From: an uncultured Clostridium sp.
GTDB lineage: Bacteria > Bacillota > Clostridia > Lachnospirales > Lachnospiraceae
DNA: 64,000 nt
Assembly (NCBI GenBank): GCA_900538475.1
Contig: UPYT01000003.1
Coordinates: forward strand, 92,010 to 156,009
Direction: 5' to 3'
This document shows positions 26,191-34,089 of the stretch, piece by piece. Every line of letters begins with the position of its first letter. The stretch's first letter is position 1. The position numbers and the translations under genes were made by a program. Under the pieces are notes generated by a model, which saw only the letters and a program-made list of their open reading frames with translations, ran no database searches and was not told the DNA's origin.

Positions 26191-27723
26191 ATGAAAAAGA
26201 ACAGAATGAAACGGGAATGCGGAATGCTTTTGCCGGTCAGCGCTCTTCCGTCAAGGTATGGGATTGGATGCTTTTCCAGAGAGGCCTATCATTTTGTGGA
26301 TCAGCTGAAGGAGGCCGGGCAGCAGTACTGGCAGATTCTGCCGCTGGGGCCTACCGGGTATGGGGATTCTCCCTATCAGTCCTTCAGTGCGTTTGCAGGC
26401 AATCCCTATCTGATTGATCTGGAGGACTTGATTCAAAAAGGGCTGCTGACCAGGGAGGAATGTGACCAGGCGGATTTTGGGGACAATCCCAGGGATATTG
26501 ATTATGAGAAGCTGTACCGGAACCGTTTCCCTGTACTGCGCAGGGCATTTGAACGGTGGAGAGAGCGCCAGTTTCAGGCCGGATATGATGAAAAGCAGAT
26601 GGAACATATTTTTTCAAAAAAGCTTTCTGATGAGACTCTGGAATACTGCTTTTATATGGCAGTGAAAAATGAATTTGGAGGAAAAAGCTGGAGTGAATGG
26701 GATGAGGATATCCGCCTGAGAAAGGAAAGCGCAGTTCGCCATTATCGGGAAAAGTTGCAAAATGAAATTTTATTTTATGCCTTTTTACAGTATGTATTTC
26801 AGAAGCAGTGGAAGCGGCTGAAGCAGTATGCCAACAGCCAGGGAATCCGGATTATTGGAGATATTCCTATTTATGTGGCCTTTGATGGGGCAGACAGCTG
26901 GGCGCATCCTGAGCTGTTTCAGTTTGACCAGGAACGGCGCCCGTCTGCTGTGGCAGGATGTCCGCCAGATGCATTTTCGGCTACGGGACAGCTTTGGGGC
27001 AATCCTCTATATCGCTGGGATTATCATAAAAAGACAAAGTACCGCTGGTGGATGAAGCGGATGGAATACAGCTTTGGACTTTATGATGTTGTCCGGGTGG
27101 ATCATTTCCGGGGATTTGATGAATATTATTCGATTCCAGCAGGAGATCAAACAGCAGAATTCGGCCATTGGGAAAAAGGGCCGGGATATGATTTGTTCCG
27201 GGTCCTGAAAAAGAAATTTGGAGATCCCGATATTATTGCTGAGGATCTGGGATTTTTGACACCGTCTGTGTTAAAGCTGGTAGAGAAAACCGGTTATCCT
27301 GGAATGAAGGTGTTGGAATTTGCCTTTGACGAGTCGGAAGACAGCGCCTATTTGCCTCATAAATACCCGGCAAATTGTGTAGTTTATACAGGAACCCACG
27401 ACAACACAACTCTCCAGGAGTGGTACAGAACTCTGGATCCGGCAGCAAAAGCTTTCGCAGTTCGGTATCTGGGAAATGAGAGGACTCCTCAGGGAGAGAT
27501 TCACTGGGATTATATTCGTCTGGCTCTTCAGAGCGCAGCGCGGATTGCTGTGATTCCTGTTCAGGATTATCTGGGACTTGGCGGCTGGGCCAGAATTAAT
27601 GAGCCGTCTACCTTGGGTAAAAACTGGCGGTGGCGTATGACTGAGGAGGATTTTACAGAGGATCTTCTTAAACGGTGCCGGGATATGGCACAGACGTATG
27701 GACGATGTGAGAAGGAAGAATAG
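26191..27723 (+). CDS. malQ: 4-alpha-glucanotransferase (GH77, amylomaltase)
   Basis: Transfers alpha-1,4-glucan segments between malto-oligosaccharides in glycogen/maltodextrin metabolism, fitting the glgCD genes in this window. ATG 26191 lies 6 bases after AGGAGGAGG; ATG 26185 abuts that RBS and is less likely. The N-terminal GMLLPVSALPSRYGIGCFS and ILPLGPTGYGDSPYQSFSA are conserved. The catalytic residues are the nucleophile Asp304 (VRVDHFRGF), acid/base Glu351 (IAEDLGF) and Asp404 (THDNTT). The 510-residue length is standard. Confidence 0.96.
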   Translation: MKKNRMKRECGMLLPVSALPSRYGIGCFSREAYHFVDQLKEAGQQYWQILPLGPTGYGDSPYQSFSAFAGNPYLIDLEDLIQKGLLTREECDQADFGDNPRDIDYEKLYRNRFPVLRRAFERWRERQFQAGYDEKQMEHIFSKKLSDETLEYCFYMAVKNEFGGKSWSEWDEDIRLRKESAVRHYREKLQNEILFYAFLQYVFQKQWKRLKQYANSQGIRIIGDIPIYVAFDGADSWAHPELFQFDQERRPSAVAGCPPDAFSATGQLWGNPLYRWDYHKKTKYRWWMKRMEYSFGLYDVVRVDHFRGFDEYYSIPAGDQTAEFGHWEKGPGYDLFRVLKKKFGDPDIIAEDLGFLTPSVLKLVEKTGYPGMKVLEFAFDESEDSAYLPHKYPANCVVYTGTHDNTTLQEWYRTLDPAAKAFAVRYLGNERTPQGEIHWDYIRLALQSAARIAVIPVQDYLGLGGWARINEPSTLGKNWRWRMTEEDFTEDLLKRCRDMAQTYGRCEKEE

Positions 27724-27740
27724 CGGTTTTTTGTAAAGAA

Positions 27741-27780
27741 GAAAGGCCTGACAGGGGGGATGTCAGGTCCTTTCTCTTTT
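27741..27780 (+). terminator. Intrinsic terminator of malQ
   Basis: GAAAGGCCTGACA (27741-27753) pairs with TGTCAGGTCCTTTC (27761-27774) with one bulge, then CTCTTTT. Confidence 0.8.
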
Positions 27781-27820
27781 CATAGGAGATTATGTCCTGT
27801 GAAATAAAAACGCTCTGCGG
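27778..27820 (+). repeat. Dispersed hairpin element, family B, copy 1
   Basis: CATAGGA...TCCTGTG hairpin followed by AAATAAAAACGCTCTGCGG. It matches the copies at 37024 and 63919 and, like them, begins at the T-tract of an intrinsic terminator. The rest of the gap to 27939 holds a CGGCACA/TGTGCCG long-loop hairpin (27865-27911) that contains a family-A end sequence (GTAACAGTTCAAT). Confidence 0.65.
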
Positions 27821-27939
27821 AACGAGCACTTACGGAAGAATAAATCTGCCTCTGTGAGTGCGTCCGGCACATTCGTAACAGTTCAATCAAAGCTATCAGC
27901 AAGGTGTGCCGAAAAATTTATGATAACGCGAATCAGGTA

Positions 27940-28857
27940 TTAATCGTCATCGCGGTCATCATCATGGTCATCATCGTCATGGTCGTCATCGTCATGGTCG
28001 TCATCGAAGCGGTCGTCATCGAAGCGGTCATCATCGTCATGGTCGTCATCGTCGTGGTCGTCATCGAAGCGGTCGTCATCGAAGCGATCGTCATCGAAAC
28101 GGTCATCATCGTCATGGTCGTCATCATAACGATCGTCATCATTCCAGGCATCCCAGTCATCGTTGCGTTCCCAGTCAGCTGCTGTGATTTTTCCGGTGAA
28201 AGCGTTGACTTCGTATTCGTATTCGATTCCGCCGGCAGTGAATTCCAGCTCATAAATGCCGTCGTCCAGATCGTATTCGCCTTCGCTGAAAACGGCATCT
28301 TTCAGACCGGCATGGGCAAGAGCAAGTTCACGGGCTTTCTGAATGCCAATGCGTCCTTTATTATCCAGATCAGAGGTATTTACTGTAACAGTGCTGGACT
28401 TGAGCCCGCAGTCCTTTAAAGTATAACGGGCGCTGTCTGCCACATCTTCCAGAAACTGACTGTCGGGAGTCTTAGAGCCTGCTTCCAGCTTAATAAGAAG
28501 GTTTTTTGCAGGATGATTCTTTTGTGTATCAAAATATCCATCTTCATAGATTTCCCGGATCAGATCCTCCATAACCTCGTCACAGGGATCGTACTGATAA
28601 TTTTTCATATCACGGACAACGGCGCGTCCGCTTTCGTTCATGCCACTCAGCTTCAGAACGCGTCCCTTATAGTTGTAATCCATTTTGATTTCAGGATTAA
28701 CGCTGATTAGAAGGGTTCCGGTTTTGACAGTTTTATCTGTAACAACGGAAGCATCCTGTTTCAGAAGTGCGGATGCAGATGCGTGGCTGGTCATAGAAGC
28801 AGCCAGAGAAAGAACCATGGCAGCAGATAACATACTGGAAACTAAATTTTTTTTCAT
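27940..28857 (-). CDS. Secreted RsgI-ectodomain-like/PepSY protein with Asp-rich pentapeptide tail
   Basis: The protein has 305 residues. ATG 28857 lies 9 bases after GAAAGGAG; an ATG nine bases upstream abuts that RBS. A signal peptide (about 1-29, ending in SHASASA) is followed by three parts. The first (about 42-150) starts LLISVNPEIKMDYN and parallels the extracellular module of the adjacent RsgI (RIQINPDLKLTVN). The second is a PepSY-like domain (about 165-225, IGIQKARELALAHAGL through VNAFTGKI). The third is a 66-residue tail of twelve DDD(R/H)(F/D/Y) repeats. No membrane anchor is seen, so it is probably secreted. A sigma-I-like promoter lies upstream. Function is unknown. Confidence 0.85.
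   Translation of the reverse strand: MKKNLVSSMLSAAMVLSLAASMTSHASASALLKQDASVVTDKTVKTGTLLISVNPEIKMDYNYKGRVLKLSGMNESGRAVVRDMKNYQYDPCDEVMEDLIREIYEDGYFDTQKNHPAKNLLIKLEAGSKTPDSQFLEDVADSARYTLKDCGLKSSTVTVNTSDLDNKGRIGIQKARELALAHAGLKDAVFSEGEYDLDDGIYELEFTAGGIEYEYEVNAFTGKITAADWERNDDWDAWNDDDRYDDDHDDDDRFDDDRFDDDRFDDDHDDDDHDDDDRFDDDRFDDDHDDDDHDDDDHDDDRDDD
27943..28140 (-). repeat. 15-bp tandem coding repeat (Asp-rich pentapeptides)
   Basis: Twelve 15-base units encode DDDRY, DDDHD, DDDRF (x3), DDDHD (x2), DDDRF (x2) and DDDHD (x3), ending in DDRDDD. At DNA level the units are near-identical GAC/GAT-rich copies in two types, RF and HD, which alternate in blocks. Copy number is probably unstable by slippage or unequal recombination. 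Confidence 0.9.
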
Positions 28858-28910
28858 AAAGAGCATCTCCTTTCAGAAATATATGTTATTTTTATTGTTT
28901 TCAAAGATAG

Positions 28911-28940
28911 GATACGGAAGAGAAAAGGGAAAACCGGGGT
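28911..28940 (-). promoter_or_regulatory. Sigma-I-like promoter of the secreted PepSY protein
   Basis: Minus strand: ACCCCG (28940-28935), 18 pyrimidine-rich bases, then CGTATC (28916-28911). Upstream of sigI the same two boxes have exactly the same 18-base spacing and the same CGTAT(T/C)CTAT context. Sigma-I promoters in Bacillus and Clostridium have a C-rich -35 and a CGWA -10. The remainder of 28858-29279 holds the rsgI terminator (29235-29271) and no gene. Confidence 0.65.
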
Positions 28941-29234
28941 TAGAGAAAAAATTTGAAAATTTTTTTACTGTTCATGGCTTGCGGCAGATGATAAAATATG
29001 ATATTCTGAATTCATCTTCAGAAGAGAGTCTTTGATTGAAAGAAATCTTTGGCAGTTCGTCAGATTGATACCAGACTAAGTTTTAAAATTTCAGAATAAA
29101 ATCAGGAAGTGCTGTTTAGATGCAAAAAACTTGTTTGCGGGTGACTCCGCCTGCAGCAGGGCGCGTTTGCAGCGAAAAGGTCATAATTGCTGAGATTTAT
29201 TAAGCCATTTTCATTTGCAGATAAGGGGAATTAT

Positions 29235-29271
29235 AAAACAGAAAATCCCTGCCGAAATCAATTCGGCAGGG
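29235..29271 (-). terminator. Intrinsic terminator of sigI-rsgI
   Basis: CCCTGCCGAA (29247-29256) pairs with TTCGGCAGGG (29262-29271). On the minus strand the hairpin is followed by ATTTTCTGTTTTA. It lies 8 bases after the rsgI stop, so the secreted PepSY gene downstream needs its own promoter. Confidence 0.85.
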
Positions 29272-29279
29272 AGAAAGAC

Positions 29280-30308
29280 TCAGTCGTCATCGTTATCATT
29301 GCTGTCCTCATCACTGCTGTTGTCGGTGTCATGCTCCTCGCCGTCCTCATCACTGCTGCTGTCATTGCCGTCATGCTCATCCTCGTCATTATCATTGTGA
29401 TCATCTGTATGCTCAGCATCATCGTTTGTATCCAGCCGCGGGCTGTGTTCGTCCAGGTCATTGTTATCGGTATCCCGCTCGCTGTCATCATCTTGCCTGT
29501 CTGCTGCATTCTCCCTGTCATCGTCCTTCCCTTCGGACGTGTCCTCGCTGTCGTCTTCGTCATCCTCATTAAGAGCGCCCTCGTCGCCTTCGTCTTCAGA
29601 ATCATCGTCCTCCTCATCTATTTCCTGAAATTTGGAGATTTCGGAGAGAGGCGTATCGTCAGGAGCGCTGGGGAGGACAGGAGCATCGGGAAGTGAACCT
29701 GTGGGGAGGGGCTCTGCGGATACAGGTGCTTCGGATGCAGCAGATACAGTGACAGATACCGTATCATTCAGATGGTTTTCCAGTTCGGTCAGAAGGCGAT
29801 CCTCTGTTTTGGCGATCCAGTTTTCATGAGAGGATTCCAGAGTCAGAAAAATCTGTCCGCCTTCCTTCAGATAACCCATTTCCATGGCTCTGTCTGCCAG
29901 CTCGTCAGAAGCCTGTTCCAGCTTTTGTCCTCGAAACTGGTAGCTGTCAAGAAGCCGCAGACCATCATCATTGAGACCATCTGCAGAAATAACATAGTCA
30001 AGCCGGTTGACGGTCAGCTTCAGATCAGGATTGATTTGAATTCGGACAGCTCCATAGGGGGTCAGACAGACATGCCAGGTTCCCAGAACAGCCAGGAAGA
30101 AGCATGCAGCCAGAGAGGCAGCGGAGAGAAGCATTCGGCGTCTGCGCAGGGATTTTATTGTGATGGGCTCCTCTTCTGCAGTACATTCTATAACGAAGGA
30201 TACCGTTTCCCCGACCTGATAATTCAGATTGGCAACCTTCAGAAATCGTCCTGTCTGATCCAAAACTACAGCGTATCCGGGATGGCATTCCATTACAAGA
30301 TAAGTCAT
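29280..30308 (-). CDS. rsgI: Anti-sigma-I factor RsgI with acidic extracellular tail
   Basis: Membrane anti-sigma factor that holds SigI. The RsgI N-domain (about 1-50, YLVMECHPGYAVVLDQTGRFLKV) faces the cytoplasm. After RRRR comes one helix (about 59-80), then an ectodomain starting RIQINPDLKLTVN. A Pro/Ala linker (about 195-225) leads to a tail of about 115 residues made almost only of Asp, Glu, Ser, Asn, His and Gly. Homologues in cellulolytic clostridia carry sugar-binding domains in this place; here an unstructured polyanion replaces them. The start overlaps the sigI stop by 4 bases. Length is 342 residues. Confidence 0.92.
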   Translation of the reverse strand: MTYLVMECHPGYAVVLDQTGRFLKVANLNYQVGETVSFVIECTAEEEPITIKSLRRRRMLLSAASLAACFFLAVLGTWHVCLTPYGAVRIQINPDLKLTVNRLDYVISADGLNDDGLRLLDSYQFRGQKLEQASDELADRAMEMGYLKEGGQIFLTLESSHENWIAKTEDRLLTELENHLNDTVSVTVSAASEAPVSAEPLPTGSLPDAPVLPSAPDDTPLSEISKFQEIDEEDDDSEDEGDEGALNEDDEDDSEDTSEGKDDDRENAADRQDDDSERDTDNNDLDEHSPRLDTNDDAEHTDDHNDNDEDEHDGNDSSSDEDGEEHDTDNSSDEDSNDNDDD

Positions 30309-31030
30309 AGCGGTTTCTCCTTTCGTTTCATAAACTGCAGATGTCCTCGGATGATTTCAAAACCATTGGTGTAGGCCAGAAGAATGGCAACGAGATATTT
30401 CCGGTGCCGTTCCAGGGTTTTTCGCTCTGTTCCGGAACCGGCAGCCAGCTGAGCCAGAGGCAGTTTTTTGCTGTGAATCATCTGGACCAAAAGCTGAGGA
30501 TGGGATTTCGCATAATCCAGCACCTTTATGCAGGCATCCATGGTTCGTTCCTGTCTGGGGCAGTTATCAGCAATGTCAGACAGTGTAAGCCCAAAGGACT
30601 CCAGTTGATGAGAAAATTCTTCGATTTCTGTGCGGGTCGCTGTTATCTGAAGAACCTCGTTCATTTTGTCAGAACGATCCGGAAGCTGTTCTCCAAGGGA
30701 GCGGCTGTCATCCTGAGAGGATGGCAGATCCAGAGAGAGAAGGGATTTATGCCGCTGTTCTTTTCGGGCATAATCAATCAGCCGGTTTCGAATAGCAGTG
30801 GAAGCCAGCGTAAAGAATGCTCCCTTTTCTGTCCGATAAGAGAGAATGGATTCATAGAAGGCAAACATGGCAATATTCAGTTCATCCTGGTTTTCATCCG
30901 GCGGGCGTTTCAGAAAGCGGGCAGTTTCTGATTTGATAAATGGAAGGTACTGGCGAATCAGCTGGTCAGCAGCACGGCTGTCGCCCTGGGCCTTCTGAAC
31001 CTGGCGGACGATCTGGTGTTCTTGATTCAT
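30305..31030 (-). CDS. sigI: RNA polymerase sigma factor SigI
   Basis: Alternative sigma factor of the SigI family, which controls heat or envelope responses in Bacillus and polysaccharide degradation in Clostridium. The 241-residue protein has the region-2 block (ENQDELNIAMFAFYESILSY, FFTLASTAIRNRLIDYARKEQRH) and the SigI C-domain (LTLSDIADNCPRQERT through GTERKTLERHRKYLVAILLA). ATG 31030 follows AAGGGAG by 9 bases; an ATG at 31090 would add 20 unrelated residues and overlap the promoter. The partner rsgI overlaps its stop. A sigma-I-like promoter directly upstream implies autoregulation. Confidence 0.93.
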   Translation of the reverse strand: MNQEHQIVRQVQKAQGDSRAADQLIRQYLPFIKSETARFLKRPPDENQDELNIAMFAFYESILSYRTEKGAFFTLASTAIRNRLIDYARKEQRHKSLLSLDLPSSQDDSRSLGEQLPDRSDKMNEVLQITATRTEIEEFSHQLESFGLTLSDIADNCPRQERTMDACIKVLDYAKSHPQLLVQMIHSKKLPLAQLAAGSGTERKTLERHRKYLVAILLAYTNGFEIIRGHLQFMKRKEKPL

Positions 31031-31054
31031 AGGCAAAATCTCCCTTTTCCTATA

Positions 31055-31084
31055 GAATACGAATAAAATGTTAAAAAAACGGGG
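31055..31084 (-). promoter_or_regulatory. Sigma-I-like promoter of sigI-rsgI
   Basis: Minus strand: CCCCG (31084-31080), 18 T-rich bases, CGTATTC (31061-31055). It is the same as the box pair at 28911-28940 in sequence and spacing. It lies 25 bases before the sigI start, so the 5' leader is short. A GTAAC...GTTAC hairpin (31099-31120) related to repeat family A is just upstream. Confidence 0.65.
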
Positions 31085-31175
31085 CTGCATCGAAAAAATT
31101 GTAACAGTTCAGTGTTACAAAAAATTTGAATTTTGAAGAAGCTGTTTTCTGTTATAGGAGAATGGCGCCTAAGAC

Positions 31176-31215
31176 AGAAAAAGGTGCAGAGACTGTCAGA
31201 AACAGCATCTGCACC
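31176..31215 (-). terminator. Intrinsic terminator of the membrane Ig-like gene
   Basis: GGTGCAGA (31183-31190) pairs with TCTGCACC (31208-31215); on the minus strand it is followed by TTTTTCTG. It lies 30 bases after the stop of the gene at 31245. Confidence 0.75.
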
Positions 31216-31244
31216 GGAAGGTAAAGCCTGACCAAATGCAGGAT

Positions 31245-32054
31245 TTACTGGATGGTAATTTTTGCTTTTGATGTAGATTCTTCTGTAGATGAGCTTTTCT
31301 TTTTACTGCTTTCAGAAGCGGCCTGTGTGGCTTCAGCGGCAGCAGAAGTGGTTTCCTCACTGCATTCTTCTGACTCCTGCTCTGGTGTGCTGTCGAGAAC
31401 CTCGCTGCCGTTTTCTTTGTGAGAGGTAAAGGAACTCTGCGCCTCATTGCCAGCCATATCCTGTACGAAAATACGAAGTCCGGCAGAATCCATAGTAAAG
31501 GAAAAGGTATTCAGATCCCGGTTTGCAACCAGAGGAAGAACACGTTCACCTGTGGAATTCAGCGCATAAACGGAATCATAATTAATACCGGCCTGACTGT
31601 CAGTCAGAGTTACGGTCAGTACGCCGTCTTCTACATGAGAGGCAGAAAAGGTGGGAGGCGTGTCATCCAGAATATTCACATATTTGATATTGTCCTCAGG
31701 CATTCCGTTAAAATTGGTAACAATAGCCTGGAGAGAACCATTTCTGTGAAGGGTGGTGGTATATGTCCGCTTTTTGCCTTTTGTCAGTTCCAAATTTTCA
31801 CCATCCAGCTCCATGACAATGGATTTGGTGGGAAGCCAGGACTTCATGGTAAGGGTGGCAGTGGTAGTCTGATAATCGCTGGTATCTTCTACAGTCAGCT
31901 CAAATTTGGGCTTGGCTGTCACAAGGTAAAAAACTATGGCGTTAAATACAAGAAATGGCAATATGTAAAACAGCAGAATATGCGGCCACTCGCTGGCAGG
32001 CTTCTGCTTGTGTCTGCCGGATCGCCGGTAAGATGACTGATGATAATGTTCCAT
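31245..32054 (-). CDS. Membrane-anchored extracellular protein with Ig-like domain
   Basis: Not recognised by name. ATG 32054 follows AAAGGAG by 7 bases. A short basic N-terminus (SSYRRSGRHKQKP) precedes one helix (about 26-45, ILLFYILPFLVFNAIVFYLV), so the rest should be outside. Two beta-rich segments follow (about 50-115 and 130-215; VNILDDTPPTFSASHVEDGVLTVTLTD and SAGLRIFVQDMAGNEA resemble bacterial Ig-like domains). The C-terminus is a Ser/Glu/Thr/Lys-rich stalk. It lies upstream of sigI on the same strand but has its own terminator. Confidence 0.7.
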   Translation of the reverse strand: MEHYHQSSYRRSGRHKQKPASEWPHILLFYILPFLVFNAIVFYLVTAKPKFELTVEDTSDYQTTTATLTMKSWLPTKSIVMELDGENLELTKGKKRTYTTTLHRNGSLQAIVTNFNGMPEDNIKYVNILDDTPPTFSASHVEDGVLTVTLTDSQAGINYDSVYALNSTGERVLPLVANRDLNTFSFTMDSAGLRIFVQDMAGNEAQSSFTSHKENGSEVLDSTPEQESEECSEETTSAAAEATQAASESSKKKSSSTEESTSKAKITIQ

Positions 32055-32270
32055 GACAGCTCCTTTGCATACAATATTTTCTGTCCATAAGCATAGCAGA
32101 AAAGCCGGGGATTTACAAGTGAACATTTTCTTACTTTTCTGCATCTGCCATTGGTTTTTTCGGCGGTTTTAGCGAAGAGACCTTTTCAGAAGGAGGTGGT
32201 TATGGTATGATGAAATCAGGAAGAGAACGGTAGTCTGCAGCTGACTGCAGACTTTGTGAAAGGAACAGAT

Positions 32271-32804
32271 ATGATACGGAAGGCAGCAGAGTTTGCGGCA
32301 AAGGCACACGAGGGAGCAGTCCGGAAAGGAAGCCGGATTCCCTATATTTATCATCCCATGGAGGCAGCTGTGATTGTGGCTCAGATGACGGAGGATGAGG
32401 AAGTGATTGCTGCGGCTTATCTTCATGATGTCCTGGAGGACACCGCAGTGACGGCAGAGCAGCTGGAGAAAGAATTTGGAGGCCGGGTTTTGGCTCTGGT
32501 TTCTGCTGAGACGGAGGATAAATCCCTTTCCTGGAGAGAGCGCAAGCAGGCGGCGATTGAACATTTAAAGACAGCCTCCAGAGAAGAAAAGATTCTTGTG
32601 CTTGGAGACAAACTGAGCAATATGCGAAGCACTGCCCGGGATTATATGGCAGAAGGAGAACATGTGTGGCAGCGCTTTAATGAAAAACGCCGGGAGTGCC
32701 ATCAGTGGTATATGGCCGGAATGCTGGAGGGACTGAAGGAGCTGGAGGATACAACTGCTTATCAGGAATTCAGCCAGCTGTTTCATTTCGTTTACGGGGC
32801 ATAA
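32271..32804 (+). CDS. HD-domain alarmone hydrolase-like protein (SpoT/MESH1 type)
   Basis: Stand-alone HD phosphohydrolase resembling the (p)ppGpp hydrolase domain of Rel/SpoT. Motifs in order: RKGSRIPYIYHPMEAAVIV (first His), AAYLHDVLEDTAV (the HD pair) and LVLGDKLSNMR (last Asp). There is no synthetase domain in its 177 residues. ATG 32271 follows AAAGGA by 6 bases; a GTG at 32256 lies before that RBS. A separate small alarmone synthetase is encoded at 46254-46916. Activity on ppGpp is inferred from the family. Confidence 0.82.
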   Translation: MIRKAAEFAAKAHEGAVRKGSRIPYIYHPMEAAVIVAQMTEDEEVIAAAYLHDVLEDTAVTAEQLEKEFGGRVLALVSAETEDKSLSWRERKQAAIEHLKTASREEKILVLGDKLSNMRSTARDYMAEGEHVWQRFNEKRRECHQWYMAGMLEGLKELEDTTAYQEFSQLFHFVYGA

Positions 32805-33192
32805 AAAGGATAACCTGCGCTGAGGGAGAGATGGGCGCTCTGCGAATTCTTTGCCTCAGCACAGTCTCTGCAGACAGGATATGTCTGCAGCTTCAGAAGC
32901 CATCCCGGAAAGAAAAATCGAAAGCCGGCAGTTTGCTTTCATACAAAAGAAAAATCGAAATAATCTATCAAAAGTTTCTGTAAGAATTTTGAACTACGGA
33001 TCTGTTCTTGATCCGGAAGAATCCCATAAAAAACAGCAGCTCAGGACAGAGATCCGTTTTAGACAGCTGCATCAGGAAACAATTTCAGAAAAGGCCTGTA
33101 AGAATGCCATGCGGCAAAATGGGGCATGACAAGCTCTGATCTTGCTGCAGGGAAAATTCCGATGGGTTTTTGCGGCCGGAAAAGGAGAGGGA
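32805..33192. other. 388-base stretch without a convincing gene
   Basis: It contains two hairpins after the HD gene: GCTGAGG/CCTCAGC (32819-32825 with 32854-32860), and a perfect CTGCAGACA/TGTCTGCAG (32868-32876 with 32882-32890). Neither has a T-run. Short ORFs here (for example 32851-33129) have no RBS and biased composition. The last bases hold the RBS of the gene at 33193. A small RNA cannot be excluded. Confidence 0.4.
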
Positions 33193-34035
33193 ATGAAGAT
33201 TTTTTGGAGAGAAAAGCAATATGATGAAAAAATGCGGACAAGCTGTATTCAGATCATGATTTGGGTGGGGCTGGTTTTGATTCAGATGATGATTGTAGGC
33301 TGTCTGACTGTTAGGGCAGAGATACAGGAAGGCGGGAAGGAAACCATCGAAAAAAAGCTGGAATATACGCAGCTGGAGGAGGGGATGGATTTTCCGGAAA
33401 CCATAGAAGTTCAGGTAAAGACAGAGCAGGGGACAGAGACAGTCTTGTGCCGTGCAGCAGAACAGAGGGTTACAGGAGAGCGATGGCTGGAGGATTTTTC
33501 TTTTCCTGTTACCTTCCACCGCTATCATTCCGATTATTACCGCCTGGGAGAGTTTCTGGTACCTTTTCAGGAAGAAAAACCACCGCTGGAGGGCTGTGAG
33601 TCTGAGCTGCTTCGACAGCTGGGACTTTCTTCAGATGCCTACGAGATCCTGGATTTTCAATGGCAGGGCGGAACCTATCTGGGACAGGACGGAACGCTCT
33701 GCCGTGACGGAATCGGAACAGGGCGGCGTCTGGTACGGGATTATCTGGTTACATACAGGGGAACCTATCAGAGGATGGCAGAAACAGAGGAATTGCAGGA
33801 AAGCGAGGAGCAGAAGCCAAATGTGCAGGAAGCCGGTTTGGGAGGACAGGGAGAGGATTCCTGGGAAGGGGCGGAAACTATACAGAGAAGGTTCCTTTCC
33901 TTCTGGAAAAAGGCAACGCGTTTTCTGCTGATTGCAGTAGGAATCGGAGGTATTTTCTTTCTGGGCGGACTTTTCTTTCTGGGGCTGTTATGGGTAGAAA
34001 AATATCTGCGAAAATGGTATAATAGCAGAAATTAA
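33193..34035 (+). CDS. Hypothetical protein with N- and C-terminal membrane segments
   Basis: Not recognised. ATG 33193 follows AAAGGAGAGG. A first hydrophobic segment (about 22-42, IQIMIWVGLVLIQMMIVGC) could be a signal or anchor. An acidic domain of about 190 residues with FPVTFHRYHSDYYRLGEF and LVRDYLVTYRGTYQRM follows. The last 30 residues are a glycine-rich helix (FLLIAVGIGGIFFLGGLFFLG) with a basic end. The layout suggests a surface domain held by two helices. Confidence 0.65.
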   Translation: MKIFWREKQYDEKMRTSCIQIMIWVGLVLIQMMIVGCLTVRAEIQEGGKETIEKKLEYTQLEEGMDFPETIEVQVKTEQGTETVLCRAAEQRVTGERWLEDFSFPVTFHRYHSDYYRLGEFLVPFQEEKPPLEGCESELLRQLGLSSDAYEILDFQWQGGTYLGQDGTLCRDGIGTGRRLVRDYLVTYRGTYQRMAETEELQESEEQKPNVQEAGLGGQGEDSWEGAETIQRRFLSFWKKATRFLLIAVGIGGIFFLGGLFFLGLLWVEKYLRKWYNSRN

Positions 34036-34089
34036 AATCCGTGATACAGACTGAATATACACCGGATGGGATTAAGGAGGAATTTAATC

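Noticed and set aside
27943..28140. CRISPR-like regular repeats
   Set aside because: The 15-bp units are contiguous, have no spacers and are in frame within a secreted protein.
27904..28419. Plus-strand ORF of 171 residues, Val/Ile-rich
   Set aside because: It is the antisense of the Asp-repeat tail (GTC/ATC complements of GAC/GAT); no RBS and absurd composition.
29187..29696. Plus-strand ORF of 169 residues, Val/Ile-rich
   Set aside because: Antisense of the acidic RsgI tail; same composition artefact.
32100..32140. Third sigma-I promoter upstream of the gene at 31245-32054
   Set aside because: A CCCCG is present but 18 bases on there is no CGTA; a sigma-A pair TTGTAA-17-TATGCT explains the region better.
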